From Pseudomonas neustonica (GTDB taxonomy: Bacteria; Pseudomonadota; Gammaproteobacteria; Pseudomonadales; Pseudomonadaceae), in the NCBI RefSeq assembly GCF_003797945.1, contig NZ_RKKU01000018.1, positions 1 to 64,000 on the forward strand: a DNA stretch of 64,000 nt. Reading direction: 5' to 3'. Below, piece after piece: positions 1-8,447 of the stretch; the stretch's first letter is position 1; each line of letters starts with the position of its first letter. Position numbers and translations under genes: made by a program. The notes beneath the pieces were generated by a model. It worked only from the letters and a program-made list of their open reading frames with translations, searched no databases and had not been told where the DNA came from.

Positions 1-142
1 CGAGAAGGTCAGTTTTTCAGGTACCATTTTGGATAGCGGCTGTTGGTGCTTGGTGAACGGTGTAAGGTCCTGAAACTATAGCACTTTCAGCCGCTTTCTT
101 TTATCCCCTCATGAGAAATCCGGGCTAAAGGCGTGGGCTACC

Positions 143-655
143 ATGCCCTACGTGCCCACACCTGAACGTAATAAAAAATTTCTATTCTCAGAACCTCTGT
201 ACACCAAGCGCACCGTGCTGTTTCACTACAGCGACGATGAGCCACGGGTACCTATGACGTTCTGTCACTTGAACGAGCTTAGTCCGCACAGGATAGGTGG
301 CGTACGCGGCTACTACTATCTGGACAGGTTCGCTCGAGCCGGGCTCAGATTGGAGCTAACCAACAGTGAAGAGTTGAGTTTCAGGAAGCTGCGTGCAGGG
401 CGGGTCGAACTGGTACCGGCAGTGGAGTCGGTCGGCTGGAATATCATACGCAAGACCTTCCCCCCAGAGGACCATGCAAACTTTTATGTTCTGGATACCC
501 CCTTGAATGTGGGTTACAACTATCTGATGACATCTCTTAATTACCCGGAGGCTCCGCAATTACTCGAGAGATTCAATACAGCCCTGAAAACACTGCGCGA
601 TAATGGTGTTTACGACACGATAGCGCTGCGCCACGGCTTAACAGGCAGCAACTAG
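143..655 (+). pseudogene. Remnant of a periplasmic solute-binding protein (SBP_bac_3-like), N-terminus missing
   Basis: The 170 residues resemble the second half of the amino-acid-type periplasmic binding proteins common in Pseudomonas. They open with TPERNKKFLFSEPLY, which in full-length relatives comes after roughly 80-90 residues containing the signal peptide and first lobe. Here there is no signal peptide. The frame is open back only to a stop at 71-73, and that stretch (74-142) does not look like the family. Other frames of 1-142 show no missing half either. The ATG at 143 has only a weak upstream AAGGCG. An intact protein would bind a small solute in the periplasm, but this product would stay in the cytoplasm and lack half the binding cleft. 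A truncated relic is the best reading. A rearrangement just upstream of the window is also possible. Confidence 0.55.
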
Positions 656-882
656 CCCTGATATCCGGATGAACCGAGAGTCCCACCATGGGACCAACGC
701 ATTCAGCAAACTCACTAGCGGTTTGATCACCTCCCCCCCAAATCTTCCTATACCACCAGCCGGGATATGACCTGAGTCAACAACTCTGCAGGCCGTTACT
801 GATGGAATGCCGACCGCTCTGGAATGCGGGTTATAGACCGCCTTCCAATTCCCCCGACTAGATTTCGACTGGAGATCCTACC

Positions 883-2136
883 TTGAAAACCTGGCACTGC
901 ATCGTGGGCATACTGCTGATCACCACACTCACTTTGCTGCTTGAAATACCCAGCGATACCTGGCTTACCTCAGCCACTCTGAGCATGATCCTCGGCGCAG
1001 CGGCACTGGCCTACATGGCGGTATCATGCTTGCTTGCCAGCCGCTGGCGAGCGGTTGAGAACGTTTTTAGCGGTCTTGACCGTGTCTATGAAACGCACAA
1101 ATGGCTGGGCGTTTGGGCGCTTATTTTTGCCACGTATCACTTCGTATTCAAAGCCAACCTGGATGTGTGGAACAGCGTACCTATCCTGGAGCTGCCCAAA
1201 TACTGGACCCGTTTGGTACGCCAGCTGAGCTATGTCGCACTGGGTCTGATCGTTCTGCTGGCGTTGAATCGCAAAATCCCTTACAGCCAGTGGCGCTGGT
1301 GGCACAAGCTTTCCGGGCCGCTATTCCTGATAGTGATTCTGCACTGGCTAAGCTTCAAATCACCCATCACCCTCGCCAGCCCCTCAGGCATCTGGTTAAC
1401 GCTTTTGTGCAGTGCAGGCGTATTGGCAGCCCTATACAAGCTAGTGCTTTACCCCTTCGTTGCGCGCGCTGGCGAGTACCGGGTGATCGCCGTTTCTACG
1501 GACAAAGGTGCCCTGCATTTAACTCTGGAACCGATAAACAAAAAATTCGACTTCAAAGCCGGCCAATTTGCTTTTATTGCGATGCAGCAAAAAGGCTTGC
1601 GTGAACCCCATCCCTTCACCATCGCCAGTGCGAACGCTGCAAACGGACAGGTCGAATTTGTGATCAGAGGGCTGGGGGATTACACCAAAAAACTCTGCGC
1701 GAGCGCCAAAGTAGGTATGCATGCTGACCTGTATGCGCCATACGGACGCTTTAAGCGACAGGCCAAGGCCGAGCGCGAAATCTGGATCGGTGCTGGCGTG
1801 GGCATTTCGCCTTTTATTTCCTGGCTGCAGGACACGGACGTCAAAGACTTCGAGAAAGCAACGCTGGTCTATTGTTTTAATCCCGGACGCGCCTTTCCTC
1901 CGGCGGACCAACTGCAAGCTATGGCCACATTGCGTGGCGCTCACTTTGTCAGCAACCCCAGTGGTATGGAGTCGATAGCCGAGGTATTAGGTCAAGCAGT
2001 GGCAAACACCGAACCGCACAAGGTTCATGTCAGCTTCTGTGGCCCCCAGGGGTTATTGGTCAAGGTACGCCAGCTAATGATTAGTCACCAGATTCCACAG
2101 CAAAACCTGCACAGCGAGCTTTTCGATTTTCGCTAG
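883..2136 (+). CDS. Ferric reductase-like transmembrane flavocytochrome (NOX/FRE type)
   Basis: Membrane oxidoreductase of 417 residues combining a haem-binding helical bundle with a cytosolic ferredoxin-reductase module. It should pass electrons from NAD(P)H through FAD and haem to an acceptor across the membrane. Two histidine pairs sit in predicted helices (H72/H86 and H141/H154), as expected for bis-His haem ligation. The FAD motif HPFTIAS is at 243-249 and the nucleotide-binding stretch IGAGVGISPF at about 302-311. The start is a TTG at 883, chosen because GGAGA lies 7 nt upstream and the first hydrophobic segment follows directly. It stands alone, with no iron-uptake gene beside it. The physiological acceptor (ferric iron, oxygen, or a periplasmic sulfoxide reductase as for MsrQ) cannot be decided from sequence. 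Confidence 0.8.
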   Translation: MKTWHCIVGILLITTLTLLLEIPSDTWLTSATLSMILGAAALAYMAVSCLLASRWRAVENVFSGLDRVYETHKWLGVWALIFATYHFVFKANLDVWNSVPILELPKYWTRLVRQLSYVALGLIVLLALNRKIPYSQWRWWHKLSGPLFLIVILHWLSFKSPITLASPSGIWLTLLCSAGVLAALYKLVLYPFVARAGEYRVIAVSTDKGALHLTLEPINKKFDFKAGQFAFIAMQQKGLREPHPFTIASANAANGQVEFVIRGLGDYTKKLCASAKVGMHADLYAPYGRFKRQAKAEREIWIGAGVGISPFISWLQDTDVKDFEKATLVYCFNPGRAFPPADQLQAMATLRGAHFVSNPSGMESIAEVLGQAVANTEPHKVHVSFCGPQGLLVKVRQLMISHQIPQQNLHSELFDFR

Positions 2137-2292
2137 CGTGCAAGAGGCTAACCGGCAAAACGATGAGGGTTGCGCACAAAAGCGCTAGGATACGGATATT
2201 GTGGATCCTGCGGATCAGCGCGCGTCACCCTCTCGAATGGCCGATCAAGGTAGCCTTATGAATACCGGCACTAGCGCAAGTGGAGCCAAGAC

Positions 2293-3210
2293 ATGAACCG
2301 CCTTAATCTTCGCCATCTCCAGTATTTCTGGATGATCGCGCGTAGCGGTTCGATCGTGCGAGCGGCAGAGAGCATGAACCTTTCACCGCAAACCTTGAGC
2401 GGACAACTGGCAACGCTTGAGGCGGACTTGGGCAATGCGCTGTTCAGGCGTACTAATCGCTCTCTGCAACTGACCGAATTCGGCCAGACAGTGTTTGCCT
2501 ACGCCGACGACATCTTTCAGACGGCACAGGCCCTGGACGAAGTCATTCAGCAGCCGCCCGAGGAGCGTCCACTCAACTTGTCGGTAGGTGTCGCCGCCTC
2601 TATTCACAAACTCATTGCCTACCATCTCACCGCTCCAGCGTTAGCACTATCAAGGGAAGTCCACCTGCGCTGTCAGACCGGGGAAACCAATCAGCTTCTC
2701 AAAGCGCTTGGCCAGCGCGACTTGGATGTACTCTTGACCGACCGGCAACCGGATTTCAAGGATGCAGGCCAGTTCCGAGCGCACCGACTGGCAAGCTCAT
2801 CTATCTCACTATTTGCGGCCCCGACGCTAGCGAGCAAGCTCAAGCCGGGCTTTCCTGCCAGCCTGGATCATCAGCCGTTTTTAACCACGTCTCTGAATGC
2901 ACCTTACATCAACGAGCTGATGAACTGGTTCGCGGCGCAACGCATCCAGGTCAAGGTCGTCGCCGAAGTCGACGATAGCGCATTGATCAAAGTGTTCGGC
3001 CGCGAGGGCATCGGCTACTTTGCCGCGCCCACGGTCATTCAGCATGAGGTGTGTCGACAATACGAGGTTGAGTGCATCGGCTCGATTGAGCAAGTCAGAG
3101 AGACGCTATATGCCATTACGCGGGCGCGAACCGGACACAATATTGCCATCCAGGCACTGCTGATGGAACGTGCAGAGCTTGACGATAGCATCGAAAAAAC
3201 CGAACTATAA
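2293..3210 (+). CDS. nhaR: LysR-family regulator of the NhaR type
   Basis: Transcription factor of 305 residues. An N-terminal winged helix-turn-helix (about residues 4-62, with LRHLQYFW and SPQTLSGQLATLE) is followed by a LysR substrate-binding domain. The whole length follows E. coli NhaR, including the late segment with EVDDSALIKVFG and FAAPTV. NhaR responds to Na+ and activates nhaA in enterobacteria. Here no nhaA is adjacent. Instead a Na+-dependent bicarbonate-type permease lies downstream in the same direction, so control of that gene by sodium is an inference. The ATG has GGAGCC at a normal distance. The symbol is by family similarity. Confidence 0.75.
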   Translation: MNRLNLRHLQYFWMIARSGSIVRAAESMNLSPQTLSGQLATLEADLGNALFRRTNRSLQLTEFGQTVFAYADDIFQTAQALDEVIQQPPEERPLNLSVGVAASIHKLIAYHLTAPALALSREVHLRCQTGETNQLLKALGQRDLDVLLTDRQPDFKDAGQFRAHRLASSSISLFAAPTLASKLKPGFPASLDHQPFLTTSLNAPYINELMNWFAAQRIQVKVVAEVDDSALIKVFGREGIGYFAAPTVIQHEVCRQYEVECIGSIEQVRETLYAITRARTGHNIAIQALLMERAELDDSIEKTEL

Positions 3211-3286
3211 AACAGATTTAACGCTGTTTATTTCGACCTATCATTGCCTGACTATACAACTGTCTTCAACAGCAGGGAGAAAGGCC

Positions 3287-3643
3287 ATGAAAACCATTCA
3301 CCAGTATCAGCTCGAAAGCGACAAACAGGTCAGCACTCTCGCTTTACGCGATGGATACCGGATCGTACGCTGCGAGTATGTGGTTGCGCAGAAACGGGTT
3401 TATCTTTGGGTCGAGGAACCGCTGAGAATTGATCTGCCGGTTACCGAGCACCAGTTCATGGTAGTTAGCTCAGGCGATCCGGTACCGGTCAGCTATAACC
3501 ACGTGGATACGGCCCTGGACCCTTTTGGTCCGCAGGCATTCCACGTCTATGAAGTGATAGCGCCTGCAGAAGCAACCACCAGCCGCACCCGCAAACCCTT
3601 TGACCCTTTAGTCTTTGGCACTGTTGAGAGGCAGCATGCTTGA
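3287..3643 (+). CDS. Small DUF7352-like protein of unknown function
   Basis: 118 residues, starting MKTIHQY. The pattern of an opening MKTIH-x-Y, short beta-rich core and C-terminal Pro/Arg-rich tail is like small DUF7352 proteins. I recognise no catalytic motif, membrane segment or signal peptide. The longer open frame reaches back into nhaR. The ATG at 3287 is preferred because CAGGGAG lies about 8 nt upstream and the family begins there. It follows nhaR by 76 bp and ends just before a strong terminator, so it may be co-transcribed with nhaR. No function is assigned. Confidence 0.6.
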   Translation: MKTIHQYQLESDKQVSTLALRDGYRIVRCEYVVAQKRVYLWVEEPLRIDLPVTEHQFMVVSSGDPVPVSYNHVDTALDPFGPQAFHVYEVIAPAEATTSRTRKPFDPLVFGTVERQHA

Positions 3644-3663
3644 GACTAGCCAGGTATTGACCA

Positions 3664-3688
3664 GAGCCCCGTTAAGGGGCTCTTTTTT
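3664..3688 (+). terminator. Rho-independent terminator
   Basis: A perfect 7-bp stem, GAGCCCC (3664-3670) paired with GGGGCTC (3676-3682), with a GTTAA loop and six T residues directly after it. It separates the small unknown gene from sbtA. Confidence 0.9.
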
Positions 3689-3730
3689 GCCTGTACGTTA
3701 ACCTTTACTTCATCGACTGGAACGCGGCCC

Positions 3731-4681
3731 ATGCCCGATATCATTGTGATGTTTTTCCTGCTTGGCCTGATCGCTGGCTCATTGCGCTCGGACCTGGCCA
3801 TTCCCAAGGCCGTCTATGACATTCTGTCCTTGTTGCTGATGCTCACCATTGGCCTGAAAGGCGGTATGGCACTGTACGGCAAGTTGCACTGGTCTTTATT
3901 GTCGGAGGTGCTGGCAGTCACCGCACTCGGCTTCCTGATTCCGCTGCTGCTTTATCCCATGCTGCGCTACCTGGTTAAACTCAAGATCGCCGACGCGGCC
4001 AGTTTTTGTGCGCACTATGGTTCGGTCAGTGCCGGGACCTTCGCCGTGGCACTGGCCTGGACCGAGTCGCGCGGTCTGGCAACCAGTGGCCAGGTCACGC
4101 TTTACCTGGTGCTATTGGAGTTGCCAGCCATCATTACCGGTTTATGGCTCTACCGACGTTTCAGCCCATCGGCTGGGCAAGCAGACGCGGCCAAAACTAC
4201 GCCGCTATGGCAAGAAACGCTCACCAACCGCAGCGTGATACTGCTGGTGGGTGGCGTGGTGATCGGCCTGCTCTACGGTAAGGACAACGGCAGTCAGGTG
4301 ACCGGAACACTGACCAGTGCCTTCGCGTTGATCCTCGCACTCTTCTTGCTTGAAATGGGTCTGGTGGCAGCTGAAACCCTGCGCAAGGTTCAGCTGCGTC
4401 ATTGGCGCGTCATTGCCTTCGCCCTGTGTATGCCCACCGTGCTGGCGTTACCGGGCTTGCTAACCGGTATGGCGTTGGGACTGGCGCCAGGCACCACTGT
4501 CGTCCTGGCAACGCTAACCGCTAGCGCATCCTATATCGCAGCGCCGGTCGCAGTACGCCACGCGATAGCCGACGCGGATATCGGACTGGTCATGCTGGCT
4601 TCGCTCGGCATTACATTCCCATTCAACGTACTAGTAGGTATCGAGCTATATGCCTGGATACTTACTGTTTTAAGCACCTAA
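3731..4681 (+). CDS. sbtA: Na+-dependent bicarbonate permease family protein (SbtA-like)
   Basis: Integral inner-membrane protein of 316 residues with about ten hydrophobic helices, matching the SbtA family first described as a sodium/bicarbonate symporter in cyanobacteria. The conserved early segment LTIGLKGG and the region SVSAGTFAVAL are visible, and the length is close to family size after loss of the cytoplasmic loop seen in cyanobacterial members. Here residues about 145-160 form only a short polar linker. The ATG is preceded by GGAACG at 9 nt. No PII-like SbtB partner follows. The NhaR-type regulator upstream suggests sodium- or pH-linked expression. Bicarbonate as substrate is taken from the family. 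Confidence 0.8.
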   Translation: MPDIIVMFFLLGLIAGSLRSDLAIPKAVYDILSLLLMLTIGLKGGMALYGKLHWSLLSEVLAVTALGFLIPLLLYPMLRYLVKLKIADAASFCAHYGSVSAGTFAVALAWTESRGLATSGQVTLYLVLLELPAIITGLWLYRRFSPSAGQADAAKTTPLWQETLTNRSVILLVGGVVIGLLYGKDNGSQVTGTLTSAFALILALFLLEMGLVAAETLRKVQLRHWRVIAFALCMPTVLALPGLLTGMALGLAPGTTVVLATLTASASYIAAPVAVRHAIADADIGLVMLASLGITFPFNVLVGIELYAWILTVLST

Positions 4682-4693
4682 GATAGCTGACCA

Positions 4694-4728
4694 GGCAAGC
4701 GCCAGCCTAAGTGGGCTGCGCGCTTGCC
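4694..4728 (+). terminator. Long stem-loop after sbtA, possible terminator
   Basis: GGCAAGCGC (4694-4702) pairs with GCGCTTGCC (4720-4728). Inside it CAGCC pairs with GGCTG, giving about 14 bp with one bulge. It lies 13 bp after the sbtA stop. No T-run follows, so it may protect the 3' end or need Rho. Confidence 0.5.
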
Positions 4729-4969
4729 ACCGCACCACCACCCAATAACCTGGGCCACCGACAAGGCCCGACGAACTTACCCACAGCGATAACCGACGCC
4801 CCGCCCTACCAAAAAGACTCTTGGATTTCCCTTATTCCTCTATTGGTAATAGATCCCGTTGCTGCCCAGCCAGCCAGCCTTGCGCCTCTTGGATCAAAAA
4901 AAGTGCCAATCATCCACTCCTGCTCAGATCAGCCAAGCACTTTTGGCTAATAAAATCGCGACTCAAAAC

Positions 4970-4982
4970 GTTATGATATAAC
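4970..4982. promoter_or_regulatory. Putative Zur operator upstream of the TonB-dependent receptor
   Basis: The 13 bases read GTTATGATATAAC, a perfect match to the core GTTAT-NN-TATAAC of gammaproteobacterial Zur boxes as I know them. The site ends 54 bp before the ATG at 5037, where an operator overlapping a promoter would sit. Zur would repress transcription when zinc is sufficient. Fur boxes differ (GATAATGATAATCATTATC type). Confidence 0.6.
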
Positions 4983-5036
4983 AACGCAATACATGTAAGA
5001 TTGGCGCGATTTAAAACGACCAGAATAGGAAAAAGC

Positions 5037-7088
5037 ATGAAAGTAGTATCTACCTCGCTCGCTGTGATCACCGCGCTCTTAAGCACTGCAACGGTGAAGG
5101 CTCAATCTGCCGACTCGACGATTACGCTCGGAGGGCTTTATGTCACAGCAAAATCCAGCGGCCCCCTGCGTACCGACAGCATCATGACGTCAGTCGACAT
5201 CATGGGCGCAGAACAGGTCGAAGATAAGAATGTGAGCAACAGCTGGGAGCTGCTGGGACAGATGCCCGGTATTCAACTCACGGAGACGGGGCAGGGCGCG
5301 GAGTCAGGCAAGGCTACGTTTCGCGCATTCAACGGCGAGGGCTATATCAATGGCATCAAGGTACTGATTGATGGCATCCCCAGTAACGTAAACAGCGGCA
5401 ATCAGCGCTTTATCGATATGGTTTTCCCGCTGGATATCGACCTGATTGAAGTCGTCCGCGGCACCAATGATCCGCGCTACGGGCTGCATAATATCGGCGG
5501 CAACATCAACTTCGTCACGCGTCAGGGCGGCAACTATACCGACGGCAGGGTCACCTACGGCAGCTTCAATACCCGCGAGTTCCAGTTGGCGGTCGGCCAT
5601 GAGAACGGTAACTTTGCCCAGAATTACTTTTTGGCAAAGCAGGACAGTGACGGCTTTCGCGACCACAGTAACTCGAACAAATACTCACTGGGTGGCAAGT
5701 GGTTTTATACCGATGATACCGATACCTTTACTGCCGGGCTGAGCGCTCGCCTCTATCATCACCAGGCGCAGGAGTCAGGCTTTCTGACCGCGCAACAATT
5801 GCATGCCAGCAGAACTCAATCGCCGGACAAGAACGCCAATGATGGTGATGACCGTGATATGAAACAGCTGAGCGCTGATATCACCTGGCAGCTGAACGAC
5901 GACCTCAGCTTGAGTAACAAGCTGTACTTTAATAGCTACGATGACGACCGAACCATCACCTTCACCGACTACCCTCTCGGGAATGCCCCACGCCAGCGTC
6001 GGCAATGGAATGAAAAGCAGACAGGTGTATTAAGCACCCTGACGTGGCGCGCCAACGACGTGATCGCACTGGAAGGCGGGATAAACTATGAGCACCAGGA
6101 CAACGAATATCGTCGTTATCGTTATAACTTTAGCCTACCGACTGATTTCGATGCAGCACCTGCACGCACCCAAAACGATGATAGCTACACGCTGCATAAC
6201 CTTGGTGGCTACGCACAGGCGATCATTGAGCCATTCGACTCATTGAAAATCATCCCGGCCTGGCGCTTAGACCGGTTTTCCGGCAGTACACATCTGCCCA
6301 ACAACGTAAATGCTTCGTTGCAAGACTATGGCTGGATCCAGCAACCAAAGCTCAGCGTCATCTACAGCATCAGCGATGATGTCAGCGTATACGCCAATTG
6401 GGGCCGTACCTTCCAGGTCCTGACCGGCTCAACTGCCCCAGCCTATATGACGGCAGGACAAACCCGCTTCAAGCCGTCCATCAACACCGGTAAGGAGCTG
6501 GGCATCAAGTTCAGTCCGGCAGCCAATACCGATGTACGGGTTGCGGTTTGGCAGCAAGATGCAACTGACGAAGTCGCCAACATGCCCAGTACCGGTACCA
6601 CCGTTGGGTTAGGTGAAACCCGCAGACGCGGCCTTGACCTGCAGATCAACAGCCGCTTGACCGACCAGTTAACGGTCTGGGCTTCACACGCGATGCAGGA
6701 AGCGAAAGTAGTCAGTGCCTACACTGCGGGGGGAGATTCACTGGCGGGCAAAGAGGTCTTCTCCACTCCCCGCTACATAAGCAACCTGGGAGCCGACTAT
6801 CAGTTTAATGACCGCTGGCAGTTTGGTATGCAAGCCAGGGCACAGGGCGACTACTACATTGACGAACGCAACGAGCAAGGCAAGTACGGTGGCTTTGCGG
6901 TGCTGGACGCAAGCACTAAGTACCAGCTTACCGATACGCTGAGCCTTGGCTTACAGCTCAAGAACCTGACCGATCGCGAGTACGAATACGTGTGGTACGA
7001 CAACTTCTTCTGGGGTGGCGACGATCAGCCCATGTTCTCGCCAGCACCGGGGCGGTCCGGCTTTGTGTCTGTTGATATGAAGCTCTAA
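5037..7088 (+). CDS. TonB-dependent outer-membrane receptor, probably zinc-regulated
   Basis: 683 residues. A signal peptide (about 1-24, ending VKAQ) precedes a plug domain (about 40-165) and a 22-strand beta-barrel ending in the aromatic-rich final strand SGFVSVDMKL. Such receptors use TonB energy to import metal chelates, cobalamin or other scarce ligands. The ATG at 5037 is chosen over an in-frame TTG at 5001 because AGGA lies 8 nt upstream and the signal peptide starts there. The TonB box is not obvious. Late barrel strands include the family segment LKNLTDREY. The Zur-like site upstream points to zinc or a zincophore as cargo. The substrate remains inferred, since other TonB receptors look similar in sequence. 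Confidence 0.85.
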   Translation: MKVVSTSLAVITALLSTATVKAQSADSTITLGGLYVTAKSSGPLRTDSIMTSVDIMGAEQVEDKNVSNSWELLGQMPGIQLTETGQGAESGKATFRAFNGEGYINGIKVLIDGIPSNVNSGNQRFIDMVFPLDIDLIEVVRGTNDPRYGLHNIGGNINFVTRQGGNYTDGRVTYGSFNTREFQLAVGHENGNFAQNYFLAKQDSDGFRDHSNSNKYSLGGKWFYTDDTDTFTAGLSARLYHHQAQESGFLTAQQLHASRTQSPDKNANDGDDRDMKQLSADITWQLNDDLSLSNKLYFNSYDDDRTITFTDYPLGNAPRQRRQWNEKQTGVLSTLTWRANDVIALEGGINYEHQDNEYRRYRYNFSLPTDFDAAPARTQNDDSYTLHNLGGYAQAIIEPFDSLKIIPAWRLDRFSGSTHLPNNVNASLQDYGWIQQPKLSVIYSISDDVSVYANWGRTFQVLTGSTAPAYMTAGQTRFKPSINTGKELGIKFSPAANTDVRVAVWQQDATDEVANMPSTGTTVGLGETRRRGLDLQINSRLTDQLTVWASHAMQEAKVVSAYTAGGDSLAGKEVFSTPRYISNLGADYQFNDRWQFGMQARAQGDYYIDERNEQGKYGGFAVLDASTKYQLTDTLSLGLQLKNLTDREYEYVWYDNFFWGGDDQPMFSPAPGRSGFVSVDMKL

Positions 7089-7118
7089 CCCCGAACTACC
7101 CCCCGCATTTTCATTACC

Positions 7119-7145
7119 AGTAGCCTGGCAGGCTGCCAGGCTACT
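7119..7145. terminator. Bidirectional stem-loop between convergent genes
   Basis: A perfect 12-bp inverted repeat, AGTAGCCTGGCA and TGCCAGGCTACT, separated by GGC, lies 31 bp after the receptor stop and 25 bp before the stop of the convergent membrane gene. T-runs on either side are weak. Confidence 0.6.
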
Positions 7146-7169
7146 CTTGCTCCAAGCAGGAGCAACCCG

Positions 7170-8309
7170 CTACAAGTATTTCAACCAGCTTATATCGCGC
7201 CGACGTGCCTTCAGGCGCGCAAACCACTGTACCGGCGCAAACAGCGCCAAGGCTAGAAACAGCGCCGTCAGCCAGAGCGCCAGCACCGAATCGAAGCTAA
7301 AGTACTCACCCTGATTGGCACCGAATATCGCCAAAGCCCCCAGAGACAGCAACTTCAGCACATACAAGTGAAGAAGATAGAAAAACATGGGCGCCGCGCC
7401 AAACACCGCTAAGACAGCCACCATGATGCTGTTATTGCGACGCTCAAAGCACGCTAGCAGCAACAGGCCAATTCCCAGCGTGAGCGCCAGAAATAGTAGT
7501 GACGGCGGATACTTGGTCATGTTGAAGAAACTCATTAGTGTGATTACCCAAGTACTTCCTTGCGTCCAGGGTTGCTCACCGTAGCCATTAAGCAAACGCA
7601 GCGACATAAAGACGAGCAATGCGCAACAACCGCTGGCGAGTAAATAGGCGCGCCGTCGACTAGCCGAGGTTGCCCCACAGAACCAGGGCCCTATCGAGTA
7701 ACCCAATGCGATCACGCCAATCCACGGCAACAACGGATACGAGGTGCGCATGCGCACCTCGTCCGACAACGCAATCCAACCACGATCATGCAAAACGGCC
7801 CACGGCAGGTGCATCCAGGAATCGACGGCAAAATGCACTCCATCCAGCAGGTTATGACCGGCAATCAGCACAAAAGCGAGCAACACGAGCAGGCTGCGCG
7901 GCAACCAGAGCAGCAACGAGAGCGCCAGCATGCTCAAACCAATTGCCCAGATCACCTGCAGGTAGATGACCGTGGGCGGGAATTGAAAGGTCCAGGCAAA
8001 CCCCACCAGGGTGAGCTCCAGGACGATAAGAAAAAGCCCGCGCTTGAACAGAAAAGTAGTGACGGCAGATTTGCTCTGCTGCTTTTCGCCATAGAGAAAC
8101 GCTGCCAACCCCGTAAGCAGGATGAATACCGGCGCACACAGGTGCGCCAGCGAACGACTGAAGAACAGCGCGGGATCGGTCTGCATGACATCCATGGGGT
8201 CGGATACCTGCATATGCATATAAAAGGTTTCGCGGACGTGATCGAGCAACATCAGGAGAATAACCAGACCGCGCAGAGCGTCGATCGAGAGCAGACGATG
8301 GGAAGACAT
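7170..8309 (-). CDS. DUF1624 / heparan-alpha-glucosaminide N-acetyltransferase-like membrane protein
   Basis: Polytopic inner-membrane protein of 379 residues with about ten helices. The N-terminal signature SIDALRG (8-14) and the following LLDHVRETF segment are typical of this acyltransferase-like family, in which a membrane-embedded histidine region is thought to pass acyl groups across the membrane. The ATG at 8309 places the signature at the usual distance. A GTG at 8324 would add five residues, and neither start has a strong ribosome site. It converges with the TonB receptor, and a Zur-like site precedes its start, so the two may form one metal-responsive unit. Its substrate is unknown. 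Confidence 0.7.
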   Translation of the reverse strand: MSSHRLLSIDALRGLVILLMLLDHVRETFYMHMQVSDPMDVMQTDPALFFSRSLAHLCAPVFILLTGLAAFLYGEKQQSKSAVTTFLFKRGLFLIVLELTLVGFAWTFQFPPTVIYLQVIWAIGLSMLALSLLLWLPRSLLVLLAFVLIAGHNLLDGVHFAVDSWMHLPWAVLHDRGWIALSDEVRMRTSYPLLPWIGVIALGYSIGPWFCGATSASRRRAYLLASGCCALLVFMSLRLLNGYGEQPWTQGSTWVITLMSFFNMTKYPPSLLFLALTLGIGLLLLACFERRNNSIMVAVLAVFGAAPMFFYLLHLYVLKLLSLGALAIFGANQGEYFSFDSVLALWLTALFLALALFAPVQWFARLKARRRDISWLKYL

Positions 8310-8327
8310 AAAGGACAAGGACACCTA

Positions 8328-8345
8328 GAAATGAAATATAATAAC
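8328..8345. promoter_or_regulatory. Possible second Zur operator, upstream of the DUF1624 gene
   Basis: Bases 8328-8345 read GAAATGAAATATAATAAC. Against the extended Zur consensus GAAATGTTATANTATAAC this matches 14 of 17 defined positions. It ends 18 bp before the ATG at 8309 of the minus-strand gene. An overlapping AT-rich inverted repeat (about 8330-8353) could be an alternative operator. Confidence 0.4.
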
Positions 8346-8447
8346 GTAATTATTTCAGCTTTCTATTTGCCTGAACAGCACCAAACCACGGAACGGCCCA
8401 CAGAACGGTAACCGCTGGCAGGATAACCTTGAGACCTGATACAGGCT

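Larger units (their letters stand above)
4682..5036. other. Intergenic region between sbtA and the TonB receptor
   Basis: A 355-bp stretch with the sbtA stem-loop, a loose inverted repeat AAAAGTGC/GCACTTTT (4899-4906 and 4937-4944) and an AT-rich promoter-like end holding the Zur-like site. A 79-codon frame at 4711-4950 has no family features and a biased Pro/Thr composition. I do not regard it as a gene. Confidence 0.6.

Noticed and set aside
680-694. Short palindrome GTCCCA-CCA-TGGGAC before the flavocytochrome gene
   Set aside because: Six-base arms are expected by chance in this much sequence, and it is about 190 bp from the start with no matching regulator.
3287-3643. Small gene before sbtA as a PII-like SbtB partner
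   Set aside because: It lacks the PII ferredoxin-like pattern and T-loop, lies upstream rather than downstream, and is cut off from sbtA by a strong terminator.
4711-4950. 79-codon open frame between sbtA and the TonB receptor
   Set aside because: No ribosome site, no family pattern and a biased Pro/Ala/Thr content. It covers the sbtA stem-loop, so it is probably not translated.
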